NCBI GenBank assembly: GCA_031262495.1
Contig: JAISHV010000019.1
Coordinates: forward strand, 1 to 34,909
Direction: 5' to 3'
DNA from: Ruminococcus sp.
GTDB taxonomy: Bacteria; Bacillota; Clostridia; Oscillospirales; Ruminococcaceae
Length of the DNA: 34,909 bases
Shown here: piece by piece, positions 14,285 to 23,524 of the stretch
Position numbering within the stretch: the first letter of the stretch is position 1
Layout of the letters: each line of letters opens with the position of its first letter
Translations under genes and position numbers: made by a program
Notes under the pieces: model-generated
What the model saw: the letters and a program-made list of their open reading frames with translations, nothing else
The model's database searches: none
What the model was told of the DNA's origin: nothing

Positions 14285-14920
14285 TTACGCCTTTACATCA
14301 ATGCCGCCGACGCGACTTGGTCGCCCTTCATTTTCTGCTATTGCGGCAGTTCGGTTCTGATTCCAAAAATCAACGATTTCCTGTTGTGACTTTAACTCCG
14401 CCCCTGACGGGATAAATGTAATACCCGTCGCGGTTATAGAAATAGCAGATTCGCCGCCGAGTCTGGCGGTATAACTGCCGTCCGATTCTTTTGTAACAGA
14501 ACCGCCCTCAAAGCTTATTTCGTAACGCTTTTTCTTATTTTTATTTTGCGCTTCGATAAAATAATCAATAATGGTTTTAGAACGTGTTATTTTCAGTTTA
14601 AAACTGCGGCGCGCAGCAACGCTGCTGCCCATTGCCCCAATTGCCGTTCGCGCACTTGAGAGCAGTTTTTTTCTATCAGGTGCGGCTTGTGAAACATATT
14701 TATGAAACAGCGTATCTGCTTCATTTTTCAGACGTGTTCGTTCCTCGTCGGTTGTTGCGTTCGCATATTCTCTGGCATTTTGTCTTACCATACTTCTGAT
14801 GTCACTCGCAGGCGGCGAATTGTAATCCTTGCTCGGGACTTTCGACCAATCGACATTTTTCCCGAAAAGAGCACTGTTTGAAGTGTAACGAATCCCGGTG
14901 CTGACGCTTGATATGTTCAT
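14285..14920 (-). CDS. Uncharacterised protein upstream of the histidine kinase
   Basis: This 211-residue protein has no signal peptide or membrane segment. The N-terminus (MNISSVSTGIRYTSNSALFGKNVDW) is polar; the middle is helical and charged (NAREYANATTDEERTRLKNEADTLFHKY). It is followed by ARRSFKLKITRSK and a beta-rich portion (KRYEISFEGGSVTKESDGSYTARLGGESAISITATGITFIPSG), then a C-terminal tail RVGGIDVKA. I do not recognise the family. It is translationally linked to the kinase gene (1-base gap), in the position where a response regulator would be expected, but it has none of the receiver or DNA-binding features. GGGG about 6-9 bases before the ATG is the probable ribosome site. It may be a partner or regulator of the kinase; that is inference. 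Confidence 0.7.
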   Translation of the reverse strand: MNISSVSTGIRYTSNSALFGKNVDWSKVPSKDYNSPPASDIRSMVRQNAREYANATTDEERTRLKNEADTLFHKYVSQAAPDRKKLLSSARTAIGAMGSSVAARRSFKLKITRSKTIIDYFIEAQNKNKKKRYEISFEGGSVTKESDGSYTARLGGESAISITATGITFIPSGAELKSQQEIVDFWNQNRTAAIAENEGRPSRVGGIDVKA

Positions 14921-15082
14921 TGTTACCCCGCTTTCTGACTGAATATAATCGACTTTAATAAGAGCCTTTCAGCAAAACTCTATTATTTTATTATATCGTA
15001 CTCAGCGTACACAACTTAAATGTTTTTTGTTTTTTTTGAGAATATTCAAACTTAAATAGAAAAGATGAAATTTGACATAAAG

Positions 15083-15124
15083 AAAAATCAGCGAGTGAAT
15101 TTGAATTTCACCCGCTGATTTTTT
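15083..15124. terminator. Bidirectional terminator after the giant-protein operon
   Basis: AAAAATCAGCG (15083-15093) pairs with CGCTGATTTTT (15113-15123). The stem continues after one mismatch with GTGAA/TTCAC. A- and T-rich flanks on both sides suit termination in either direction. It closes the leftward transcript that ends at 15136. Confidence 0.85.
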
Positions 15125-15135
15125 GTTAAAGTTTT

Positions 15136-18100
15136 TTAGCCGCCTATATAAATGTCGCCGCCTACCCCTGTGTCAAAATGCAGGAAGCCGTTTTTGTCTG
15201 CTGTGGCACGGACTCTGTAGAGTTTGCCTGTTTTGGTGTCGTGTATATAGACACTGACAGTTTCGCCGGATTTGATATTTAAGCCGTAGTTTGACTGTCT
15301 TAAAATTACGCGGATTTTTCTGTCAAGTTTCCCGACAGGCTTAATACTTATTTGGCACTGTACAGGTTCATTTGGTAAGCCGTGTACGTTTTTCACCGGA
15401 TTCGGGTCAATTTCTACAGTACTGAAGAAATTGGTTTTGATAATCCCGTCAAGCGTTATTGTCAGTCGCGAAACAATACCTATTTCATCTGTAGTTTCAA
15501 GGCGTAATTTTACTGTAACGCCTAATTTTTTCGCAAGGTCGGCTAACTTCTGCGCCGCTTTTTTACTTACCGCTTTAATGCTGTTTCCAGTGCGGATGAT
15601 TACTGTGCCGCCTTTTTTGATTTTGCTTGAAGCATATTCGAGCGCTTTTAGCGTTATCTCACTATTAAGCGTTCCGTCTTTATTCGCGCCTGAAATGACA
15701 ATACTGTCAGGTAAAACCGCTGAAATATAGGCTATGTTACCGCTTGTGGTTATGAATATTTGTTCAGCGGATTTCAGAACTTGAAGTGCCTCAATGCTGT
15801 ACGTTATGTATTCCTTACCGCCGAATGAAATGAATGTCTCTGTTTCGGTTTTGCGAATGGTAATATAAATACTGCGTGAACTGCCGTTTAAGATTACATT
15901 AGTACGGATTCGGTTTTTGTCTGCTGTGTCGGTTGTTTCGATCGGGGTTGACGGGTATACAGCGTAACTGCTGTCAAAACTACCGCTTTCGCTGTTGTTG
16001 TAATTGTTGTTGCCGTTATTATTATTGTTATTGTTGTCGTCAGTGTCGTCACCCGGAGGAGGTGTTTGTGTTTTGATGAATGTTGCGTTTGCAATGTCGG
16101 AATTAAGCATCTTATTTTTGACTGTGATAGCTTTTACTGTAGCAGAATCATTCAGTATAAATGCTGTTGTATATAAAGTGCTCAACGCCGTAGGTGTACT
16201 GCCGTCTGTCGTGTAATAGATTTGCGCATCGGGCGTAGGGGTAAAAAGCGTTACCGAAACAGTATTCGCGAATGTGCCGCCGTTCGGTGAAATTGTGGGT
16301 TTTTCTGCAATAGCCGATTGAGGCGGTAAAATACTGAATCCGGCTGAAACTATCTCACTGTCCGTATACCCCGGGGCAACCGTCAGTACTTTCAGCGTTG
16401 AATTCACGGCAAGCGTAAATGTTCCCGTGTACTCTGCTGACGTTACGTTCGGCATACTGCCGTCAATAGTATAGTACATTTTAGCATACGGCGTATCATT
16501 TGTGAGTGTAATTTGCGTACTTGAGGCGTATGTCCCGCCGTTTGGTGAAATTACTGCCGCCGCCGCTTGGGGTTTCGGTATTGTTACCGACCCGGAAACA
16601 CTGTCGCCCACTGCGAAAGCCGATGTTTCGTAATACCTGATATATCCCGTTACTGTCTCACCGGCATTCACCCCGGTAAGGGTATTCGTACTGCCGTAAA
16701 TCTCACCGTCAAAACTGTATTCTGTTCCCTCCACTGTCGGAATAGTCACGGTATACGTGCCGTCTTCTTCTTTCACATAAGTGAGTTCGGGAGCACTCGG
16801 TGTGAAGTTCTTAGTCTTATCAACGTTAATTGATACGTAATTTATGGGGGACGCTGAATGTGTCGAAGTCACTTTATAACGAATCTCTGCTGTAAAAGTA
16901 CCGGATGACTGAACAAGGAAGATATTTTCATCTCTAAAACCACTGCCGTCAAACGCATACTCTGCGCCCTCTATAAGCGTAAAAGTTAATGTTTTTGGGA
17001 AATCATCCCCTGTTAATGTATATTTCAAGTCGGGCGGCAATTTATCCGTCAGTTTTGTAAATGTTATCGCGCCTGTAGTCCCGATTACGCCGGGGAGCCG
17101 CTGTGAATCACCCTTAATACGCGCATAGAATGTAATTTCCGTTTCGGGAGTTATATCCGTAAAAACATTTGAATCTTGCCATGTTGTACCATCGTTTGAA
17201 TATTCTGCACCTGTAATCAGGTCTATCGTATACGTAAATGTTTCGCCGTTTCCGGTGTATGAGCCTACCACAGCCGGAGGAGTATCGCTGTTTGTTCCTA
17301 CGGCAATTTCATCAGACGGTAACCCCGGGTCAAGTTCTTCAGTCCCGGTGTATCTCACGCGGAGTTTATAATTTTTACCCGGCGTAAGCCCTGTTATACC
17401 GTTTTCGGTGTCATAAGTTTCCCAGTCGTCGTCCCAACCCTCTTGTTCGGATGATTGAATTTGATATTCTATGCCGCCGTTTTCTTCTGTTTCATAGGTA
17501 TTACCGAGTTTTAATGATGTTGCGCCAATCTCGGCGGGAACAGGCGTTTCGGCGGTTTGAGCCGCTGTTTTCGGGAGTTTTAATCCGTCTATTGCCGCTC
17601 GAATATTTTCTACTTGTGTATCAATATTTTCCTGTGATGGACCGGGTAATCCGGCAACAATTTCAGCCGCCGCTATTGCATCTTGAAGCGCATCCCAAGA
17701 CTCATCGGAATAGTCTTCGCCTGTCTCATTTTTTTCAATTGCTTTTGCTTCATTTAAAATTTCTGTCAGAGCCGAATAATCTACACTGCCTGAGAATACG
17801 CTGATACCGTCTTCAAGCACAATACTGCCGAGGTTGAAGCTCGCAAGTATCATAGCTGAGCCGCCTTGTTCGGTGGTGGTTATGATATTGTCGTTAACCT
17901 CCGCCGCTGTCCCGGCTGCGACATAGAAAGACGTGTTCGGGCTGTCGGTTATATCAATCAGTTCGTTTTCGTCTGTAACGCCCTTTAGACTGAGCGGCAA
18001 TTTGTTACCGGCTTCGCCGATAGACAAACCGCTGTTTTGAACAGCTGAACCGCCGTTGTAGATTCTTACTTTTTTGATGTCGGCTAATTTGCTGTTATAA

Positions 18101-21100
18101 ACGGTAAACGTTTTGCTCCCGGAATTACCTGCTGTATCGGTTGCCGTTATTGTAATTTCCAAGCTGTCGGTATCGGTCGGGAAATCTGTTGCAATAAACT
18201 CTAATTCGCCGTCCGGGAAAGTCTTATCGGGCAATGTAATATCGCCTATTCCGATAGAATACGTCGCATCGGGGTCAGCCTCTCCCGCAAATAAGAGTGA
18301 ATCGGTATACGTTGAGCCATGGTAAGGCGTTTGAAGCATAATCGTCGGCGCGGACGTATCCACGTTAACATAGATTGTTTTTTCCGCTTTGTCGCCCTCA
18401 TTGTCTATAGCCATATAAGTTATTTCGTGCATACCGGCTTCAAGCGGCAATGAAACATTGCGGGCGGTTGAAAGTTCATTGTACAAAGCGTAAAACTCAC
18501 CGTCAATCACTAAAGTGCCGCTTGTCGGAACACTTGTGCCGAAAGTATATGTATCTGTCGATTCTTTCGTCGCGTATCTGATATACTCGTTGTCAATATA
18601 CTCAATTAGATTTGTTGATTCAATCGAAACAGTCGGCGGTGTAGCTCCCGTGAGTATTACAGGGGCTGACTCAACCGCTTCGCTGACGTGATATGATAAG
18701 TCTTTGTCAATTATTGAGGCTCTGACTACCGCTTTATACTCCTTGCCTACAGTGAATTTAATTTCCTTTTTCTCACCGGTCGGATCTTCTGTCAGTTCAC
18801 CGTCGCTTTCTACTACTTGAATAATATTTTGAGTGCCGCCGACTTTGACTTCGCCCGCTTCAACTTCATGAGCTTTGAAATACAAATCGGATTTTAAGAG
18901 TTCACCCTCTTCATAAATGTCAATGAAGTAACCGTCAACCGGATAGAGCGGGAAGTATTTTCCGTCATCTTCTACAACTATTATTCCGGCTTCTTCATAG
19001 CTTTCAACATCGGCTGAATCAATTTCCGCACCTAAAACACCGTTTAATTCAGCGGTATCAATGTTAACACTGAGATATTCATTACCGGCGTTTGTAACTG
19101 TTACCGACTGAATCGGATCCGGAGCATACGGGTCTTCGATAACTACAGTTGCTGCATCATGGGATTTATAAATTGAATCTTCTTTTGAAAGAATGAGTTT
19201 TGCAGTATAACTGCCGGGTTTTATGCCTAAATCAAGAATCTCTGCTACTGAAATGGTATGGGTCAACTCGTCAGCGTCAATATTTTCTGCAACAATTTTA
19301 TTGCCGTTTGTATCTGAAAGTACAACAGATACAGTCGCACCGCCGAGGGATTCACCCTCCCAAGCGGTTACTAAATCAGTGTCTGAAATTACGGCACTTG
19401 TTGAAGTGAGTTTAGGCATCGGCACGGCTTCAAGTGCTGTAATATTATACGCGCCGTCAAACCCGAAGCTGATTTGGTCGCCTGCTGTCAGGTCTTTCAT
19501 AAAGAGGGCAACTGAATCTTCGTCAGTATCGCCGCCGTCAACGAAATTCGCGTTTACGTCGGTGAATGCCGCTTCAATCTCCGCTTCATCAGCATCGTCG
19601 TCCGGTGCTGAGTAGAATTTAAGATCAAAAGGCACATCATTCTTTTTCAGTGTAACCGTATCTTCAAAGCCGTCGGGGTCAATTTCGGTTTCTGCTTTTT
19701 CATTACCTGCTTTTGTTATGTAGAAGATATAGTCCCCGTCTGTGCCGACTTGTGCTAAATGTGTTGTTCTTTCGGGATTGGCTATGATTTTTGTCTGCGG
19801 GGTTAAGGGGTCTGTCATAAGAATAACTACATCACCCGATGAACCGATTGAAGCTTTCCCCATACGCGGGTCAATTTGAGAGACGGCGGCTTTTTTAAGG
19901 TTACTGCCGAATATCATAACCTCTGTCGTGTCTGTTACAGGGTCGTATCGCGAAGAACGCATTGTCATAATGCTGTCGTCTTCGGCACTGTTAGTAAACT
20001 CAAAGTCACCGCTCTTTATATAAAATGTTGCGCCGATTTCAAAACCGAGGAAGCTCAATGCTCCCCAGATTTTTTCTAAGTTTCCGCCCAGTTCAGCACC
20101 GGCTATCTTCATACCTCCGATAAACTTAATTGTTTTAGGTACTGAAACAGCTACACTTGCTAAAACACTGAAAAGATTCTCACCGAATTCAAGACCGAAT
20201 TGCCCTTGAAGTATTGATAAAAAGTTTATGGTTGCTCCGAGGCTTATGGCAAATGTGGGCTTACCTTGAACTTTAATAAAACCGCTGTCTAAGATACGAA
20301 TATTATCAGCACCGTGAATAGCCATTTCAGAGAAACGTATTTCGCCGCTTCCCGAACAGTTAATGGTTATATCGGCTGTTGAACTCAAAACCTTATAAAT
20401 ATCAAAGTCAATAGACAGTGTTACCGACAGAGGCACTTCGCCCGACGGTCCGTAAATTGTATCATAGAGATTTTCAACACCGCCGCCGAGTCCTGTCAGC
20501 CAAAAAGCACCTGTACCGTCAATATTCACGCCGGGTTCAAACCCGCCGACTTTTAAATATACCTTATCAGGACGCCATGCGCCGCTCTCATTCTGTCTTA
20601 CAACAAGCTCAACTTCTGCTTCCACGCCGACAACAGGCACAGTCATAGCGCCGGCAATGCTCACTTTTCCGACACCGTCGCCGAAACCTATACTGTTGAT
20701 ACCGAGTGAAGCACTAATACCGTTTGTTGCTTCGGGGTTAGAACCATCTGTCGCCGTCTTCATAAATGACGGTATTTCAATATAAGCGTTAGCATTTGTA
20801 CCGAGGTATTGCGGTCCGTTTTGGTTTGAACCGTACATTACGTCTTCGACTTCTGCTCCGGCTGAAAATTGGAATGAGCCTACGTCATACTGATCTGATG
20901 TATGATAATCAACGGTTGAACCGTCTGCTTTTGTTTTGGTTGCTGTCTTTTCAGGCTTAATATAGTTAGGATTCGGTACTGTTCTTATTTGAGTATAATG
21001 ATTTCCGTCCGCATTTCTATAGTCTGTTGTTACCTCGTTGGTTGGCGGTATTGCATTGCCCGCGCTGTCAATATTCTTGTTTCGGCGTGCTGCATCAGCA

Positions 21101-23508
21101 CCGCCGGGTGTAAGAAAGCTTATGTCCAGTGTTCCGCCGAAAGTGATTACGTTATATAGTTTTGACTCATCAAAGCCCGAAAGCGATTTGTCGCCTTCAA
21201 TTTTAGCTAAAACGCCGTATTTTAAATCCATGAGGAAACCGCCGATAGACTGTAATCTGTCGATATGTTCATTTCCCCAGCGAAGTTCGATAACCTCATC
21301 ATCAAACTTCTCATCAATGTAACCGTCAAATGTGTAAACAGGCAAACCATAATACGTACCGTTTTCAACGCTGAAAACAGCCGAGCCGTCGCGAACGGTT
21401 GTATTTGCACCGAGTGTCGTTATTTTGCCGTCCATATACATTTCAACGCCGTCGTCTGACTCTGTGATAGTCAGAGAACTGCCGTGGTAGTTTAGAACAT
21501 CATTAATAACAACATCCTTTTCAACCCCCGTTAAGTAATATACATCCGGCTCTTCCACAGTATTTACGATATCGCCTTTAGCGTAAATAAGGATATCCTC
21601 ACTGTCACCGTCGCCGTAGACTTCGGCAAATTCCTCTTCCGTTTCGTATGTCACAATTTCGTATTGGTCTTTGTTGTCTGCTTGTATATCACCTGTAACC
21701 TCTTTACGCTGTATAGCTACAACACCGTAAACCTGATTTTTATATTTCTCGTCAGACGACATATTGACTTTAACACCGCTGTTGCTTAAGTCTTCGGGTA
21801 TACCTTCGTCTCTGCCGCTGTTTAACATAAAGTGAACAGAATAATCCCCGGCAGGCATATAGTCTGTCAGTCGAACAGACATAGTTCCGTCGTCTTTTAT
21901 TGTGATACTTTTTTCGTTATTCGGTATGGAAAATGTTCCGCCTTCGCCTTTAAGTTCTACGTGATCAAGCCATGCCTTTAAGAAGGTCATACCGAGACCT
22001 GTCACCGTCATCGTCCGCGCACCGTCATTATAGAGTATTTCAGGTGTTGCGGCGGCTATTGTAACCTTCGGGATTTCCCCTGATGTACCGGGCAGATAGA
22101 TATAGTTTGTTGTTTCGCCGAGCAGATATGTATCGGAATATTCTTTAAGCGCGTTGTCTTTCATATCATAGACACGCGTAACAAAACTGCCGAGCTGGGG
22201 TGTTTCTTTCGGTTTAAAATAGAAGTCAAAAAACTGTGTTGTATTCTCGCCTGATGTGAAATTCACTATTTCAATAAACAACGGATCATCATTATCATAA
22301 AGTTGCTCCGTTCCGCCGTCATTTACGGTATAAGTATCAAACCCGGTTGAGTAAACTACTACGCGCAGATTTTCATATGATTTTCCGTTAGCTACGGGGT
22401 TTGTAATCATAGAGCTGATACGGACTTTCCCGTCCTCTTCGCCTGATGAGCCTATAAATTGCAGGTTATTTTCGGCAAGTTCAAGTTTTGACGGCGCAAC
22501 AGTGTTGATTAAAACGGTATTTTCCTTATTTTTTGTATTTGCAGTAACGCCGTAATATGTAGAGAATGTTTTTTTCTCGTTTGCACCGAGAGATCCGAGG
22601 TCATAGTACAGTGCGGCGGCACTGTCTGCTGTAAGTTCATCATTGAGCGGGTGAGTGAAATTCTCGCCTGTAGCTTCATAGTCAAACTTTGTTGAGGCAA
22701 GATTTGCCCAATGAGCGAAAGTCATTTGATACGGCTTAGTACTATCCATAACGCCGTTTATGCCGTAACCGACTATTGTAGCAAACTGTTCTGCGTTCAT
22801 AGCGGTATAGCTCATCGGGACGTCAGTGCCCGTTATCGTAGTTTCAGATGAAATTACGTTAGCTTTTGCGCCTTGTGTTGAGCTTGCTGTTTCGTAGTAT
22901 GCCGCATCCATTCCGCCGAGTTTTGTATCCATCAGCATACGGCTTTTGACTTCTTGGGTTTCGCCTGAAATATTCTCTACTTCATAACTGATTTGTGCCG
23001 TACCGTTTGCTTCATCTGTTGAATTATTAACCAATGTGATTGTCTGAATAACCCTGAGTTTCCCCGGGAGTACCCACGTCGCGGTAACAGTATCAGTCGA
23101 AGCAGTTACCAGAGATTCATTAAGCCCGTAAAAAACCTCGCTGAAATTTCCGAGTGAATAATCGCTGCCGAATACATAGTCTTCCCCGCCCACTCTGAAT
23201 GAAGTAAATGAACTGTCGAAATGTGCTCCCGTATGTAACAGTGAAGCATTTGAATCTTTGTCTTTTAAAATATCACCGTCAACGGTAGTAATACTGTAGC
23301 CGCCGTTTTCTGTAGACACATTGACTTTAATGAATTCGTTTGCGATTTCACGGGTGGTGACCGCTGCAGAGGCGGGGACAGCCATCGCCGCCGCAGTCAT
23401 CACAGCCGCTAACAGTGCAGAAACACAGCGTTTTATAAAACTTTTACCTGACATTTTACTACCCTTTTTCACATTAGCGTCGGTGATTTTGTTTTTAAAT
23501 AATTTCAT
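15136..23508 (-). CDS. Giant secreted multidomain surface protein (2,790 residues)
   Basis: The signal peptide has a long charged n-region and ends near ASAA at about residue 48. An unrecognised N-terminal domain, resembling a glycoside-type beta-sandwich, runs to about 330. Long beta-rich regions follow, including a stretch at about 830-1150 rich in Gly and hydrophobic strands (GVENLYDTIYGPSGEV, FLSILQGQFGLEFG). Ig-like units lie around 1590-1800 (DTSAPTI..., ITATDTAGNSGSK). A FIVAR-like helical domain is at about 1912-1980 (ALTEILNEAKAIEKNETG), then fibronectin-like and YSFDG-type repeats. Two chitobiase/CHB_HEX_C-like modules begin near 2318 and 2405 (ISPNGGT... YYT(I/T)DGS). An Asn-rich linker lies at about 2485-2500, and a C-terminal domain from about 2540 is shared with the protein at the right edge. 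There is no LPXTG motif or C-terminal membrane segment. GGAGG supports the start. It is the second gene of an operon, 16 bases after the 2,613-residue gene. Adhesion or polysaccharide binding is likely. Confidence 0.85.
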   Translation of the reverse strand: MKLFKNKITDANVKKGSKMSGKSFIKRCVSALLAAVMTAAAMAVPASAAVTTREIANEFIKVNVSTENGGYSITTVDGDILKDKDSNASLLHTGAHFDSSFTSFRVGGEDYVFGSDYSLGNFSEVFYGLNESLVTASTDTVTATWVLPGKLRVIQTITLVNNSTDEANGTAQISYEVENISGETQEVKSRMLMDTKLGGMDAAYYETASSTQGAKANVISSETTITGTDVPMSYTAMNAEQFATIVGYGINGVMDSTKPYQMTFAHWANLASTKFDYEATGENFTHPLNDELTADSAAALYYDLGSLGANEKKTFSTYYGVTANTKNKENTVLINTVAPSKLELAENNLQFIGSSGEEDGKVRISSMITNPVANGKSYENLRVVVYSTGFDTYTVNDGGTEQLYDNDDPLFIEIVNFTSGENTTQFFDFYFKPKETPQLGSFVTRVYDMKDNALKEYSDTYLLGETTNYIYLPGTSGEIPKVTIAAATPEILYNDGARTMTVTGLGMTFLKAWLDHVELKGEGGTFSIPNNEKSITIKDDGTMSVRLTDYMPAGDYSVHFMLNSGRDEGIPEDLSNSGVKVNMSSDEKYKNQVYGVVAIQRKEVTGDIQADNKDQYEIVTYETEEEFAEVYGDGDSEDILIYAKGDIVNTVEEPDVYYLTGVEKDVVINDVLNYHGSSLTITESDDGVEMYMDGKITTLGANTTVRDGSAVFSVENGTYYGLPVYTFDGYIDEKFDDEVIELRWGNEHIDRLQSIGGFLMDLKYGVLAKIEGDKSLSGFDESKLYNVITFGGTLDISFLTPGGADAARRNKNIDSAGNAIPPTNEVTTDYRNADGNHYTQIRTVPNPNYIKPEKTATKTKADGSTVDYHTSDQYDVGSFQFSAGAEVEDVMYGSNQNGPQYLGTNANAYIEIPSFMKTATDGSNPEATNGISASLGINSIGFGDGVGKVSIAGAMTVPVVGVEAEVELVVRQNESGAWRPDKVYLKVGGFEPGVNIDGTGAFWLTGLGGGVENLYDTIYGPSGEVPLSVTLSIDFDIYKVLSSTADITINCSGSGEIRFSEMAIHGADNIRILDSGFIKVQGKPTFAISLGATINFLSILQGQFGLEFGENLFSVLASVAVSVPKTIKFIGGMKIAGAELGGNLEKIWGALSFLGFEIGATFYIKSGDFEFTNSAEDDSIMTMRSSRYDPVTDTTEVMIFGSNLKKAAVSQIDPRMGKASIGSSGDVVILMTDPLTPQTKIIANPERTTHLAQVGTDGDYIFYITKAGNEKAETEIDPDGFEDTVTLKKNDVPFDLKFYSAPDDDADEAEIEAAFTDVNANFVDGGDTDEDSVALFMKDLTAGDQISFGFDGAYNITALEAVPMPKLTSTSAVISDTDLVTAWEGESLGGATVSVVLSDTNGNKIVAENIDADELTHTISVAEILDLGIKPGSYTAKLILSKEDSIYKSHDAATVVIEDPYAPDPIQSVTVTNAGNEYLSVNIDTAELNGVLGAEIDSADVESYEEAGIIVVEDDGKYFPLYPVDGYFIDIYEEGELLKSDLYFKAHEVEAGEVKVGGTQNIIQVVESDGELTEDPTGEKKEIKFTVGKEYKAVVRASIIDKDLSYHVSEAVESAPVILTGATPPTVSIESTNLIEYIDNEYIRYATKESTDTYTFGTSVPTSGTLVIDGEFYALYNELSTARNVSLPLEAGMHEITYMAIDNEGDKAEKTIYVNVDTSAPTIMLQTPYHGSTYTDSLLFAGEADPDATYSIGIGDITLPDKTFPDGELEFIATDFPTDTDSLEITITATDTAGNSGSKTFTVYNSKLADIKKVRIYNGGSAVQNSGLSIGEAGNKLPLSLKGVTDENELIDITDSPNTSFYVAAGTAAEVNDNIITTTEQGGSAMILASFNLGSIVLEDGISVFSGSVDYSALTEILNEAKAIEKNETGEDYSDESWDALQDAIAAAEIVAGLPGPSQENIDTQVENIRAAIDGLKLPKTAAQTAETPVPAEIGATSLKLGNTYETEENGGIEYQIQSSEQEGWDDDWETYDTENGITGLTPGKNYKLRVRYTGTEELDPGLPSDEIAVGTNSDTPPAVVGSYTGNGETFTYTIDLITGAEYSNDGTTWQDSNVFTDITPETEITFYARIKGDSQRLPGVIGTTGAITFTKLTDKLPPDLKYTLTGDDFPKTLTFTLIEGAEYAFDGSGFRDENIFLVQSSGTFTAEIRYKVTSTHSASPINYVSINVDKTKNFTPSAPELTYVKEEDGTYTVTIPTVEGTEYSFDGEIYGSTNTLTGVNAGETVTGYIRYYETSAFAVGDSVSGSVTIPKPQAAAAVISPNGGTYASSTQITLTNDTPYAKMYYTIDGSMPNVTSAEYTGTFTLAVNSTLKVLTVAPGYTDSEIVSAGFSILPPQSAIAEKPTISPNGGTFANTVSVTLFTPTPDAQIYYTTDGSTPTALSTLYTTAFILNDSATVKAITVKNKMLNSDIANATFIKTQTPPPGDDTDDNNNNNNNGNNNYNNSESGSFDSSYAVYPSTPIETTDTADKNRIRTNVILNGSSRSIYITIRKTETETFISFGGKEYITYSIEALQVLKSAEQIFITTSGNIAYISAVLPDSIVISGANKDGTLNSEITLKALEYASSKIKKGGTVIIRTGNSIKAVSKKAAQKLADLAKKLGVTVKLRLETTDEIGIVSRLTITLDGIIKTNFFSTVEIDPNPVKNVHGLPNEPVQCQISIKPVGKLDRKIRVILRQSNYGLNIKSGETVSVYIHDTKTGKLYRVRATADKNGFLHFDTGVGGDIYIGG

Positions 23509-23524
23509 AATTTTTTCCCTCCGC

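Noticed and set aside
15894-16094. Short frame in the Asn-rich linker region of the giant protein
   Set aside because: Low-complexity AAC/AAT codons read in another frame; the giant gene is continuous here.
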